A stretch of DNA of 64,000 nucleotides from Labyrinthula sp. Ha (GCA_015227615.1 JAALGZ010000016.1:124001-188000), one strand, 5' to 3'. Positions 23,454 to 33,720 are shown, counted from the first letter of the stretch. The notes: generated by a model not told the origin, from the sequence alone. Numbers and translations are program-made.

Positions 23454-25564
23454 TTTAGTTAAGCAGTAATGTACATTTTGTACATTTATTTTGTTAACAC
23501 AATATTGCATTACCATGAAATTCTTGTTTTTTTTCGTATAGATATTGGAAAACAAGTAAGAACCTAGCGAAATTTAGGGAGTGAAACACAGGACTTTAAT
23601 TCGTTAATATAGCTATTCACTGGAAAAATGATGTTTTCAGTAAAATATGTTTATACTTGGTTGCATCTTTAACTCTGTTTGGGTACTAAGTTATGATTCT
23701 CAGTTCTTTCAAATGGTTCTTGTGGGCTGGTTAGAATTGCCGATAACATGCAAGGTTGGAGAGGAGGTTAACGACTTGTTATCCACATAAAAAATTAAAA
23801 AAAAAGTCAGCAGACATACTTGGGTAAATATATGTACATTATTTTCTAGTTTCTTTATGCTAGAATATTGAGCTGCCTTCTTTAGTTTCTTCAAGATAAA
23901 ATGTGTCGTCCCGTTTCATTTATTTGTAGCCCTATTATTATACTGTTAATAGTGAATATGGTAATAGATCTACGTTGAAGCTATTTAGCTATTCTATCAA
24001 CCAGAATATTCTAATAATCTTGGAGATGAAAGCTGTTAGACACCTCTCAAGTGTAAACAATTTTAAAAACATGAGGAGGAAAATTTGAGCATACTGAATG
24101 GATACAATCCTAAGCACAGCTAATAGGTCTTCCCTGACAAAAAAAAATGTTATTCTGGCTTTGTATGAAAACTTTGCAGTATTACCTAAGCATGGGCATT
24201 AGTATCTTCATCCAGTAGTATATATTTAGAACCTCCTGATTTATCGATTAGATGTAGATAAGAATATGGCTCATATTAACTCGCCAATGTACTATCTATG
24301 ATTATTTTTCCATGGCCATTCAGATTCTATCCTTTTAAAATGTGCACAAAATTTTCTCAGGCATACTAGACAACGCAGAATTCCAATGGGATGGTAAGAT
24401 CTATTCTTCCAACTATTTAAGTAAGTCAATAGAAAATTTAGCAGCCTGCTACACATTTTCCATATCCAAGGCTTATGTTGAAAAGACCTATTGGTTAACT
24501 ACCATCAGCTTGAATGAACTCAGTTTGTTGACCAAATACTCTATATTGTCTCTCTTAAATACCCGTGCTGGATTTTGTTTTGTATTCAGAATTTAACAAA
24601 TAGTCATCATCTTTTAACAGATAATTTTCCTTAAGTTATATAATCTCTGCATTTAGCTGAGAGGAGGTATAAAACATTTTGACGGAGTATTAACAAGATT
24701 TGAACAAACCGTCCTGCATAGAGCTTCGTTTTCATTTGGCAGTCTAAGTTAATAGATGTTTACTGCAACCCTCAGCACTTGGACCTTCATAGGCTATATT
24801 TCTTTAAAGCTACATTCTGCTTGCGATCTGGTGCTTTTTGCTGCTTGCACGGAAAGTGAAAGATGTTCTATTATTCTGCAGAGCTAAAAGGCTCTTTTTG
24901 GCTTCGAATCAAACTGGATTTGGAGTTTAAACCAGTGTTCAGGTATAAAAAAAAGGCTTGAATAGGGTCATAAATCCTTTGACTACAAAATCGTTTAAAT
25001 CATCTGTGACTGTGGGAGCTAATAAAAAGGTTTTTGCGCTTCAACTTGGTTAATTAAGATACTGATACAAAGCTTTCACATCCGCTATGGACAATGGTTA
25101 AACAAACAAGGTTTCCTCAGCTTACCATTCCACGGAATATGTACCTTTGATTCTTTCCTGTTGGATCTTTAGGGACTTTCTAAGGTTTCTTGCAACACAG
25201 ATAACTTGGGCCAAGTAAACATTAACGTGAATTTTTATACATGGAGCTCAATCGACTCTCTTATCTATAGCAAGTTGCTGCAGTTCATATAAGTTTAGAC
25301 AACATCTTTATTTCTTGACTTTATGAAATGTTACAAAGTTGTTGTGAAGAGCTTCAAACCATTTGTAAACAAGAACAACAAAAAGAATATGCACATTGTT
25401 CATGTTTCCTAAAGCCAATGACATTCCACACAAAACGACAGTAATGAAAGAAAAGTGTGGGAGAGTGTTCTTCAAGAGCTAAGCTATCCTTGTAACAAGT
25501 AAAATGAACAGCTTATAAAAGCAGTAAACAATACCAGGAATCTGTTGCTTAACTTTAGTCTTTC
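23454..25564. other. Intergenic stretch, no gene supported
   Basis: About 2.1 kb. Short frames only. A minus-strand frame from 25670 to 25308 has membrane-like sequence near its end but two internal stops and overlaps the gene to the right; see rejected items. Confidence 0.45.
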
Positions 25565-25935
25565 ATGCAGTTTTGTGACCAAGGTAGGAACCAAGACCCA
25601 GGCGATTATCATTTTCAAGATCCTGTTCCCATGCTTGAACAATAATACAACAACAGCCTTGCACTGCCATGGCCCTTGTTAGGGTCTCAAAAGCATTCAA
25701 CAACTTTAAGTACAGAAGAACCTTCATTAACTTTGAGGAAAAAGCTTTTGTGCTTGAATTTAGCTGCCAAATAAGTCGTCAGGGGAAAACAATGGATATC
25801 CGAGGAGTTGACATCGTAACTGTTGATGAAGATTCTAAGGTATGTGATTTTGATGTTATCATTCGCCCACCAGCAGCTGTTTTAATGCTGAAAGATATGC
25901 AACACGAGTTCTTTGAAAAGTTAAAGCAGAAATAA
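25565..25935 (+). CDS. SnoaL/NTF2-like small protein
   Basis: Proposed exons 25565..25624 and 25657..25935 with a 32-nt intron; 112 aa. Exon 2 alone is open from its first ATG at 25669, but the fold's early strand is then missing. Splicing adds DYHFQDP-PCTAMALVRV, the usual FxDP opening of SnoaL-like proteins, followed by FVLEFSCQ, IRGVDIVTVDEDSKVCDFDVIIRPP (the GVDIxTxxxDGKIxxFxVxxRP pattern of the family). These proteins form alpha+beta barrels that bind small ligands; the substrate here is unknown. The N-terminus is short for the family (usually 120-150 aa), so another 5' exon may be missed. The stop is 4 bp from the DHODH stop, in convergent order. Confidence 0.7.
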
Positions 25936-25939
25936 GAAC

Positions 25940-27040
25940 TTAAGTCTTCAGTAAATCTTCAAGTTCTCTGTTAACTGTTTTTATTACAGGAGGTCCTTTG
26001 TATACCAACGAAGTGTACATTTGAACCAAGTTTGCCCCACAGCGTATTTTGTCATATGCGTCCTGCCCAGAAGAGACACCCCCAACACCAACTATTAGAA
26101 TATTGGTTCCTAGTAGACTTCTAAATAGCTTTAATATCTTGTTTGACTTCTCAAAGAGAGGTTTTCCACTCAGACCTCCAGATATGTCCCTTTCTTTCAA
26201 GTAATCTGGTATTTGATTTGTTGTGTTAGAAACAATTAAGCCCTGAATTTTATCTTTCTCAAACAGGCCCTTCAATACCTCCGATATCATTAGAACTTCT
26301 TCCTCACTCAAATCTGGTGACACCTTTAGCAGAATAGGTTTCTTATTATTCAACGAGGAACTAAAAGCTGTTATCCTGTCAAGAAACTCTCTCAAATAGT
26401 CCTGTTTTTGAAGGTTCCTAAGGTTTGGAGTATTTGGTGAAGAGATATTTATCACAAAGTAATCAACACAGCTTAATTCAGAAAAGCTCTTTATTCCTTT
26501 GATATAATCTTCATGGGCTTTTTCATTAGGTGTCGTCTTATTCTTGCCTAGGTTGACTCCTAATAATATGTGTTCAGGAATATTCTGCTCAATTAAATTT
26601 TGTTTCACTTTTTCTATTCCACTTGAGTTGAAACCATATCTGTTTACTACTGCTTTTTTCGGTACATCTCTAAATACCCTGGGCTTTTCGTTTCCTGGCT
26701 GTGGTTCTGGAGTGACACTGCCAATCTCAACAAAGCCAAATCCCGAGTCATGCAATCCTTTGACACATTTCCCATCTTTATCAAATCCAGCAGCTATTCC
26801 AACTGGCGAAGATATTACTTTTCCAAATACTGTTTGTTTCAAACCTTCCGTTCTGTCCACACCTCTGAAAAACAAGTTGTACTTATATCCTTCTACAGCT
26901 AACTTATGAGCAGTTTCTGCATCAATAGTTTTATGTATAATTGGCATTAATATTTTTTCATAAACTTTTTCATCATTTGATATTGTTAAAACGGTTAAAC
27001 CGCCTAAACTTGCTCCAACGGTTAAGAAGATTCGTTGCAT
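25940..27040 (-). CDS. DHODH: Dihydroorotate dehydrogenase, class 2 (quinone-dependent)
   Basis: 366 aa, single exon, ATG at 27040. Oxidises dihydroorotate to orotate in pyrimidine synthesis, passing electrons to quinone; class 2 enzymes sit on the mitochondrial inner membrane. N-terminus has a hydrophobic stretch (FLTVGASLGGLTVL) and the class-2 helix region (DAETAHKLAVEGYK). FMN barrel: SPVGIAAGFDKDG, FVEIGSVTPEPQPGN, NRYGFNSSG, then INISSPNTPNLRNLQ with the class-2 catalytic Ser, LLKVSPDL, SNTT, GGLSGKPL, and the phosphate-binding VGVGGVSSG. All key motifs are intact. Divergent from the PT-repeat gene across a 97-bp spacer. Confidence 0.95.
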   Translation of the reverse strand: MQRIFLTVGASLGGLTVLTISNDEKVYEKILMPIIHKTIDAETAHKLAVEGYKYNLFFRGVDRTEGLKQTVFGKVISSPVGIAAGFDKDGKCVKGLHDSGFGFVEIGSVTPEPQPGNEKPRVFRDVPKKAVVNRYGFNSSGIEKVKQNLIEQNIPEHILLGVNLGKNKTTPNEKAHEDYIKGIKSFSELSCVDYFVINISSPNTPNLRNLQKQDYLREFLDRITAFSSSLNNKKPILLKVSPDLSEEEVLMISEVLKGLFEKDKIQGLIVSNTTNQIPDYLKERDISGGLSGKPLFEKSNKILKLFRSLLGTNILIVGVGGVSSGQDAYDKIRCGANLVQMYTSLVYKGPPVIKTVNRELEDLLKT

Positions 27041-27137
27041 TTACACACAGGCCATATGGCCCGAGAATGTTTGTATGCGGTTGTACATTATTAATGACGT
27101 CATCATAGCTTATTAAAACGCAGTTTCAGAAATAAGT
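27041..27137. promoter_or_regulatory. 97-bp divergent promoter region with two palindromes
   Basis: Lies between the start codons of DHODH (minus) and the PT-repeat protein (plus), so it must serve both. Contains GGCCATATGGCC (27050-27061), a perfect 12-bp palindrome, and TGACGTCA (27095-27102), the consensus CRE/bZIP half-site pair. Binding is inferred from sequence only; TGACGTCA also occurs once by chance within the YchF coding region. Confidence 0.4.
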
Positions 27138-28220
27138 ATGATTTTTCTTTCTTCCTTTCTCTTTTTAATAATTATAAAAAGAGTGAAATCACAACTTGAA
27201 CTAAGAGCTACTGTTTTAAGTGGAACTTCTCATTCTAGCTGTGATAACTCGGTGTTCAACAGAGACGATGAAGCTGTTTTTGCAATTAAAGCCGAACCTG
27301 AATCCAAATATGCTTTCTATAATGGAGAAGGTTATAATTGCCCTAAACATAATCCAGATGATGATGGACCAGATGAATTTTATTCTGAAGAAGTAAGTTG
27401 TTCTGATCAGTATGAAACAATGGAATTTTGTGTTGTTTCTGGTGATGATAATAGAGCTACTTTAACTTGTTCTGGTGATTTAGAAGCAAATGGTTTAAAT
27501 AGTTTAAATGATTTAGGATGTAAAAAAACAAAATGCGAAACAATTAATTTTATAGATGAAAATATTTTTTGTTTTGAAGGATTTTGTGATAAAAGTTTTG
27601 AGTTTCCTTTGAATCCAGAAGGTGATAAAACAAGAACAGAAGGTGTTGTTATTTTAGTTGAACAAAGTGGTTTTTGTCCAACATCTCAACCATCAAGTTC
27701 TCCAACTTTTTCTCCTTCTATTTCACCAACTTTTTCTCCTTCTTTTCATCCAACTAAATCTCCTTCTAATAGTCCAACTTATCAACCTACAAAAAGTCCT
27801 TCTAATAGTCCAACATATTGTGGAAGTGAATTTGATCCTTGTTCTGGAGAAGATGTTGGTCATTGCTGTTTAGAACCTTTTATTTGTGCAAAGGTTTCTT
27901 CTAATGTAGATTTATGTTTATCTAAAGAAAATGTTGAAAATGAAACAGAAACTGATCCAGAAACAACTTCAGCAGAACTTGAAGAAGAAACAAATGAATA
28001 TGAAGAATTTATTTTATATGGAATTGGTGGTTTTGTTCTTTTTTTGGGGGTTTTATTTTTCATTTTTGGAAGAAAGAAAAAATCTAGGAAGAAAACAATT
28101 TTAGAACCAAAAGAAGAAACTATTTTAGAAGAAAGTATGCAACTAGAAAATATAAATGATGACTCTGTTTACTTTGACCAAGGGTTAAAAAATGTGTTCA
28201 AAGATGAAAACTCTGTTTAA
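27138..28220 (+). CDS. Secreted/type I membrane protein with Ser-Pro-Thr repeats
   Basis: 360 aa, single exon, ATG at 27138. Signal peptide about residues 1-18 (MIFLSSFLFLIIIKRVKSQ). N-terminal cysteine-containing domain to about residue 180. Then a repeat tract of SPTFSPS / PTKSPSNSPTY units (about 185-225), a compact Cys domain (CGSEFDPCSGEDVGHCC ... C), an acidic stalk, one transmembrane helix (about residues 292-312) and a basic cytosolic tail (KKKSRKK). Such Pro-Ser-Thr repeats are common in surface proteins of stramenopiles and other protists and are likely glycosylated. Function unknown. A 99.5 percent identical inverted copy lies at the right edge of the window and carries a stop. Confidence 0.85.
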   Translation: MIFLSSFLFLIIIKRVKSQLELRATVLSGTSHSSCDNSVFNRDDEAVFAIKAEPESKYAFYNGEGYNCPKHNPDDDGPDEFYSEEVSCSDQYETMEFCVVSGDDNRATLTCSGDLEANGLNSLNDLGCKKTKCETINFIDENIFCFEGFCDKSFEFPLNPEGDKTRTEGVVILVEQSGFCPTSQPSSSPTFSPSISPTFSPSFHPTKSPSNSPTYQPTKSPSNSPTYCGSEFDPCSGEDVGHCCLEPFICAKVSSNVDLCLSKENVENETETDPETTSAELEEETNEYEEFILYGIGGFVLFLGVLFFIFGRKKKSRKKTILEPKEETILEESMQLENINDDSVYFDQGLKNVFKDENSV

Positions 28221-28381
28221 ATGTTATTCTGGACTTTAAATTTGATTTCTTGGTTTGTTTCTTGTTCTTTAAATTTCAAGAAACTTGATAAGAAATAAAG
28301 ACAACAAACAATAATTGACAAAACAAAACAAACTACTGCTATCTTAGGAAGAGTACCAATTTCGAAAATAATATCATTCAA
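27637..28381 (+). repeat. Inverted duplication, left arm
   Basis: Matches the reverse complement of 63256-64000 with no indels and four differences in about 745 bp. The match ends sharply at about 28381. On the other side it extends at least to 27637, where the partner reaches the window end. Confidence 0.92.
28217..28381 (-). pseudogene. C-terminal fragment of a four-TM membrane protein gene
   Basis: Encodes the last about 55 residues (NDIIFEIGTLPKIAVV...) of the membrane protein found in longer form at the right side of the window. The match to that gene stops abruptly at 28381; the frame further upstream is unrelated and has no ATG. Its stop overlaps the stop of the PT-repeat gene in a shared TTTAAA. 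Most likely a fragment carried by the duplication, not a working gene. Confidence 0.8.
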
Positions 28382-29108
28382 CCATCTATTATCCCTTGTA
28401 TGAAAGGTAGAACTTTCACTTATTCTATAAATTCGATAACCGAAGAAAATAAATTGCACATGAGGAAGTAGTCTTAAATAATAGAACAGGAGGAAGACGT
28501 GCTTCCAGTAGTGCAAGCGTTCCTGTTGAAAGAATTTTGTACCATATATATTATCCTCGGAGATGTTGCTTGAAGTTCTGAGTTTTTTTTATCCTTTTGG
28601 TTTCAAATAATATTCTTAGCTTACCGTGTATATCATTTAGTTATTAGCTGTCATGAGTAGGTTTAATTAATCATAGTTCATTGAGAACAAAATTGCTTAA
28701 GTTCTTTTATTTCTACTCTTCTCTTTTTTTTGCTGTCATCTCAACTTAGAGTCAGTAGTCAAAGCTAAGTTAGGAGATATAAAAGGCCAGAGCAATTTAA
28801 TTAAATCTTCTCTGCTGCACACTAACAAAATCCTGTTATAATTTCAGTATTCATGTTAAAAACTAGACCTGCTTGCACGTAATGTCGAGAAAACATTAGT
28901 CTTCCTAAATAAAATCTAATTGGTCTTAGTCATTTTGGTTTTTCCGAACTCCTGTCAAGACCTCTATTTGAGAGAAATCTATAATTTTGTTTTAAGGGTG
29001 CAAAACAAAATGCACGTAAACGGATAAGACTCAAAATTTAGTCTTTATAACCGTTGGGAGAAAACAATATATATTTTTTGGTTAGCCATTTAATATTTGA
29101 AGAAAGAA
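28382..29108. other. Intergenic stretch
   Basis: About 730 bp, AT-rich, no frame of note. Contains the promoter of the Frizzled-domain gene on its right side; no specific element recognised. Confidence 0.5.
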
Positions 29109-30062
29109 ATGAAGTTTTTCTTTGACTTTTGTTTCTTCTCTTTGTCTAGTAGTTGTGTCATACAGGGAACAGATACAGGTGTCTGTATGGATATGTCAGC
29201 TGAGTTAAAGATAAGGATGCCCTTTTGCGGTGAAATTATTGAATATCCTGTTTGTTTACCAGCTTTGAAAGTATGAGTTTGTGGATTATTTATTTCAGGG
29301 TCTTGATACGGACATAAAGAGATTTCAGGAGTTTACAATTGAAACAAAGGATCTATGGGTGCAAGGTTGGATTAAATTCTTTCGTATTTTATCCTAGAAC
29401 AATATTTTCTGGAATGGGATAGAAGAAAAAGGGTGGAAACTAATCTGACACTAGAGTATGTTTTCGAATTGCTTAACCAATAGCGGTGAAGGGATAGATG
29501 AATATGGAAACAAGGGTAGTGTCACAAAAGTAAATCTTGCTGAAATTATATTTTTAAGCGATTTTATAATGGGGACAACGCTGCTGATAATGAAGATCCA
29601 TGGTTGAAACAGAACGACTGCTCCAACGCATACAAAAATTATTTTTGTTACTCAAACTTTCCAAGATGTGATAAAACGAAAATGTCACTTCCTCTTTGCA
29701 GTTCTGTCTGCGTATTTTATATGCTTGCATTATACTTAGGAAAACTATTTCAAAAGCTGTGGGTATCAACAAGACATGTTCCGATGTGGTCCATCTTGGT
29801 TTCTTAATGGTAGTCGGCTTAAGAATCATTGAATTTAGGATATGAAGATGAGGAAGAAAGTGAACTTCAAGATGGAGTTACTACTTTCTACAGATCTTTC
29901 TTCCCTGGTCAGCCCTTTGTAAAAAACCAGTTTGATGAGGAGGGTAATCCAGTTGCTATATGTACTCCATCTATGCCCAACGCAGCAATCCCTCATACAA
30001 AAAAAAATCAAATTCATCACTTGTTATTTCAGGGTATGTTTATATCTTGGTGTCTTCTGTAA
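29109..30062 (+). CDS. Secreted protein with Frizzled-type cysteine-rich domain, seven exons
   Basis: Exons 29109..29270, 29299..29365, 29398..29455, 29484..29529, 29559..29711, 29740..29809, 29839..30062; introns 28, 32, 28, 29, 28 and 29 nt, all GT-AG and all needed to keep frame. Protein about 259 aa. Signal peptide (MKFFFDFCFFSLSSSCV). Then a cysteine-rich region: MPFCG, YPVCLP, NDC..FC..NFPRCD, LPLCSSVC, KSCGY, FRCGPSW. The NFPRC...PLCxSVCxxxxxxC spacing is that of the Frizzled-type cysteine-rich fold, which binds lipids or ligands outside the cell. The C-terminal part continues FFPGQPF. Function in this organism unknown. No single exon exceeds 75 codons, so the gene is invisible without splicing. 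Its 3' end overlaps the RINT1 gene by 39 bp on the opposite strand. Confidence 0.82.
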
Positions 30063-32204
30063 CAACAAGGAATAAACATCAAATGGTGTCATTGAGCAGA
30101 AACTTAGTGTTTTTTCACCACAAGAAATCACAAATGGTTTTCCATCAAAATCAGATTGGATCATTTCCTTCAGATATTCTTGGCAGCGAGAAGTATCTTG
30201 ATCTGCAAGATTTATAACTGCTGAGGTTTCTTTCAACCTTGTCAGTTGAATCACTTTTGGTGGAGAAACACTTTCACCAGCATGGAAACTGAGAAACCTA
30301 ACGAGCATTTGTTCTAGCCCATCGAAAAGTTCAGCTATTGCTGCTGCATGAGAAACTTCAACGGTATTTTCTCCGATATAGTCAAATACCAGGTACTTAG
30401 AAACTTTTTCACTAAACTGTTTGATGAATTCTAGAGCACAAGCTTGAACAAAAACTTCGGGTTTCATGCTGTTCAGTTCATTTTCTAACCAAGCAAGTGT
30501 ACGTTCTCCCAGTTTCGTTAATCCACCACTGGTCGAGCTTTTTTCAGTTTCTGATGAAAAATGAGCAGTGAATTGCTCTAATAGTCTATCAGCTAGATCT
30601 ATAACTTGATTGTTGAAGATTTCTCTAATCTGAACAGCACCACCCTGAAGAAAGTAATTCAACCATTGTTTGACACAAAAGATACCACTTGCATATTCTA
30701 ATTTCAACTTTTGGATGCTTTCCGTCAGAAATAAAACCATATTCTCTGTGAAAACGGTGGTTAAAGAAGTGACGACGGAAGCAGATGCAGTGGCATTACA
30801 ATCTAATAACTTGGAACAGAACGAGATCAGTATAAGTCTTTTTCTACTCTCCAAGGGACCAAGTGAATAAGTTTCAATGAGTGCACGAAACAAAGCAGGA
30901 AGGTGGAAACTAATGAATGAATGCATTGCAAAATCTGCAAGAGAAGTAAACGCTACAGTTTTGTTCTGTTCATTCGCAGAGAAAATTGATGAAATCTTTT
31001 CACCAAAGATAACTAAGAAATCCGAAATTGGATTTGTTTCGGCGGATATGTATTCAACTGGAGACGAAAAAAATGATTCTGCGCCTGAAACAAAACTCAG
31101 TACCTGAGACCCAACAAAACCTTTTAGTAAAATAGCAAAAAGGTTTTCGTCATTAATAACTTGCACCAAGAAAGATGGAACATGAATTTCCATGGTTTTT
31201 AGTTGAAGATCAAACGCAACAAGTTCGGTTAAGTACTTGTCAATAAGTGAATATTTCTTGTATTTTTCTAGAATAGCCAATGTTTCATTCAGTTTTGGTA
31301 AAAGAGTTTTCTTAAATATATACTGAAGAAAAATATCCGGATTGATAATATCTTCAAAAACAGCTAACAAGGAAAAATGTGTTTGTACAATGTCCAACAT
31401 ATACATGAAGAAAAACTCAGGTTTATTTATTTTGTTTGTACCTTTGTCTCCATAAAAATGATATCTGAATTTCTTTAGAATAATATCTGATACAGCTTCA
31501 TATTGAATTTGACGGATATTTTCAGGATTTATTAACTCACACACCTTATTAAGTTCGATACAAAGTGAAAGAGAACCCAAAGTTTCTTCTGAAAGTAAAA
31601 AAACTATGTCTTCCGGCAAAGTCTTCGATAAACTAAATGGCCAGTTTTCTGCCCTCAAATTTTCAATCAGTACACTTTTGTACTCAGTTACTAAACTTGT
31701 GAACTGCTCTTGAAGACATTCAAACAACTCAGTCTCTACTTCAAGACGCTCAGATAGAAAAGGTCCTGATTTCGCAGATTCAAAAAAAGAATAAAATTCG
31801 GATATGGTTGAGGAATCCAGTTTGTCAATTGAAAGCAAGGTTTTTCCCTGTTGCAGGTGATTTAATAAAGAGAGTGTGCCTTCTGCACTTCTCAACTTGG
31901 TTGATAAATCATTTCCTTTTGAAATAGTCGATGAAGAGTAATTTAAAAACCTATGCAAGCTTTCAGGTAAAGGAATTTCGTTATTAAGCATGAATCCAAG
32001 CTTTTCACCACGTTCTAGCAGTTTTTTCTTGTTCTTGTTCTTGTACTCCTTTTCTCGACTTTTATATGCATCTATGTCCAATTTTATACTGCGTATATTT
32101 TCATCTAAGCCATTTTTCTCAATTTGAAACCTAGACAGTGCCTGATCAAAGGTTTTTTCAGTATTTTCCTTTCCGTATACATCTTGCAATGTTTCTTCTA
32201 GCAT
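30024..32204 (-). CDS. RINT1: RINT1/Tip20-family vesicle tethering protein
   Basis: 726 aa, single exon, ATG at 32204. A subunit of the Dsl1/NRZ complex, which tethers Golgi-derived vesicles at the ER for retrograde transport. Seen: N-terminal coiled coil (about residues 15-75, rich in Lys/Glu), then a long helical region. The block KFRYHFYGDKGTNKINKPEF (about residue 250) is the family signature, corresponding to YHF-G-xxTNxxxKPEW in RINT1. The rest is diverged, as usual for CATCHR-family tethers. Length is close to animal RINT1 (about 790). Assigned mainly on the signature block and overall form. The C-terminus overlaps the 3' end of the convergent Frizzled-domain gene. Confidence 0.8.
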   Translation of the reverse strand: MLEETLQDVYGKENTEKTFDQALSRFQIEKNGLDENIRSIKLDIDAYKSREKEYKNKNKKKLLERGEKLGFMLNNEIPLPESLHRFLNYSSSTISKGNDLSTKLRSAEGTLSLLNHLQQGKTLLSIDKLDSSTISEFYSFFESAKSGPFLSERLEVETELFECLQEQFTSLVTEYKSVLIENLRAENWPFSLSKTLPEDIVFLLSEETLGSLSLCIELNKVCELINPENIRQIQYEAVSDIILKKFRYHFYGDKGTNKINKPEFFFMYMLDIVQTHFSLLAVFEDIINPDIFLQYIFKKTLLPKLNETLAILEKYKKYSLIDKYLTELVAFDLQLKTMEIHVPSFLVQVINDENLFAILLKGFVGSQVLSFVSGAESFFSSPVEYISAETNPISDFLVIFGEKISSIFSANEQNKTVAFTSLADFAMHSFISFHLPALFRALIETYSLGPLESRKRLILISFCSKLLDCNATASASVVTSLTTVFTENMVLFLTESIQKLKLEYASGIFCVKQWLNYFLQGGAVQIREIFNNQVIDLADRLLEQFTAHFSSETEKSSTSGGLTKLGERTLAWLENELNSMKPEVFVQACALEFIKQFSEKVSKYLVFDYIGENTVEVSHAAAIAELFDGLEQMLVRFLSFHAGESVSPPKVIQLTRLKETSAVINLADQDTSRCQEYLKEMIQSDFDGKPFVISCGEKTLSFCSMTPFDVYSLLLQKTPRYKHTLK

Positions 32205-32469
32205 GATATTATACTTTCCAAAATGTATAGTAATCTACCACTACGATAAATATTCAACCATTCACAAGAAGTAAAACACCTCTGAGAGTAAACCATAATC
32301 CTTCCTGTACAGAGAAGAACTGATATTACTTAAAAGAACTCAAAACCAATAAAAACTTGATAATTAATGCTGTTTACTTAGTTTTTTTTCCTACTTGCGT
32401 CGTGCAAGTTACACGCAAAGGCCCAAAATGCAATGATCGAAATTAAATTTTAAGTTTTCAAAGCAAACC

Positions 32470-33351
32470 CTAACCAGAAAGAGCTCCCAATTCTTTTTTA
32501 CTTTGATCTTCCATCATTAGTATCTTTTCTCCTCTTTTTGAAACAGGGACGATGGAGCCGCCACTGTACCCACCTGACTCTAATTTCTGAATTGCATGTT
32601 TTTTCATGATGGGTTCAATTGCAGTAAAAGTACCGTACGGGTGTAATTGAAGTCCTGACTGTAACATAAAGTCGTTTTGATCTTTTGACTGGAAAGATCC
32701 CATTTGTGCAAATTGATGCATTGAGTGAAGAGCCAATCTAGCACAGGACAGGTTTAACTCATGCAAGAGCATTGGGTACGTCATGTTCTTCCAATCCAGA
32801 TCAAGCTTTTCACGTTCAATTAATGGTCCAGTATCAATGTCTAAGTCAACCACATGAGCTGTACATCCAATTGGTAGATCATGAATGATGGCGTAAAGCG
32901 AGCAATTATTTCCTCGTACATGTGGTAAATACCCCGGGTGTGTGTTTATCATTCCCTTTTTGGCGAGTTTTATGATTGGGTCTTTCATAATGCGGCAATC
33001 TCCTAAAACAATAACATCAATTTCAGCTTGGGCGATTGCTTCTAGTGTAGCTTCGTTGTTATGATTCCTGACTTGAAGATGCTTGACCTCAGGATGAGGC
33101 TCAAGAATGGTACTCATCTCTGGTGGAAGTAAATCATCTGCATTTGGAAGTTTTCTTAGTTCTTCATTCAAAGCATCTCGTCCCTTTTGCGCCATCTTTG
33201 AATCTTCCTCTATCACAAGACTTGGAAGAAATGATTTATTTACCAAAATTTTTAAAATTAGGTTTCCTCTGGGATGTCCCTTTAGGTTTAAGAAGGCGTA
33301 CTTAACACTAGCGTTTGTATTGGAGAACATTCGCTTGATGATTGATGACAT
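32470..33351 (-). CDS. Formyltransferase-family enzyme
   Basis: 293 aa from the ATG at 33351 (MSSIIKRMF). Formyl-transfer domain using 10-formyl-tetrahydrofolate: NTHPGYLPHVRGNN (the Asn, His and loop of the active site) and VDLDIDTGPLI (the active-site Asp). The first about 15 residues are basic and Ser-rich, consistent with a mitochondrial presequence, so mitochondrial methionyl-tRNA formyltransferase is one candidate. However, the N-terminal part (LKGHPRGNLILKIL) differs from the usual GTPxFA start and no clear C-terminal tRNA-binding domain is seen, so another formyl acceptor is possible. Located between RINT1 (same strand) and a long empty stretch. Confidence 0.8.
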   Translation of the reverse strand: MSSIIKRMFSNTNASVKYAFLNLKGHPRGNLILKILVNKSFLPSLVIEEDSKMAQKGRDALNEELRKLPNADDLLPPEMSTILEPHPEVKHLQVRNHNNEATLEAIAQAEIDVIVLGDCRIMKDPIIKLAKKGMINTHPGYLPHVRGNNCSLYAIIHDLPIGCTAHVVDLDIDTGPLIEREKLDLDWKNMTYPMLLHELNLSCARLALHSMHQFAQMGSFQSKDQNDFMLQSGLQLHPYGTFTAIEPIMKKHAIQKLESGGYSGGSIVPVSKRGEKILMMEDQSKKELGALSG

Positions 33352-33567
33352 TTTAATGAGCACGTGGTTTTACTGAGTTCATTAACGTATACTGTACTTG
33401 GTATGTTCAATACTACCTAAATAACCAAATGCAAATATGAGCAAGGAATAACGAAAAGGAATAGGTGTATGAAGTTTGTTTGAAGTCAGTTCCTGAGTGC
33501 TTAATCATATCTCTGATTATATTTCTCATTTAACTTTCCTACAACGTGGACATAAAAACTCTTAATT

Positions 33568-33630
33568 CTTATTTCTACCAATACCTACCCATCTTATTTC
33601 TACCAATACCTACCCATCTTATTTCTACTA
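33568..33630. repeat. 25-nt tandem repeat, about 2.5 copies
   Basis: The unit CTTATTTCTACCAATACCTA plus CCCAT is repeated twice exactly and then starts a third time. Confidence 0.85.
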
Positions 33631-33720
33631 TTGCCAGATAATTTATTTTGTTTTTATGTTATATTCCTCTTGTGTCTTCTACATAGGGTGTTGTTCGCTA
33701 TTGTAATGAGAGCATATACT

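Noticed and set aside
25308-25670. Minus-strand frame of 121 codons with membrane-like text (HILFVVLVYKWFEALHNN) near its end.
   Set aside because: It holds two internal stops, overlaps the SnoaL-like gene on the other strand, and no introns of the usual size remove both stops convincingly.
28382-28516. Extension of the minus-strand fragment into a longer gene.
   Set aside because: Similarity to the four-TM gene ends sharply at 28381 and the extension has no ATG or motif.
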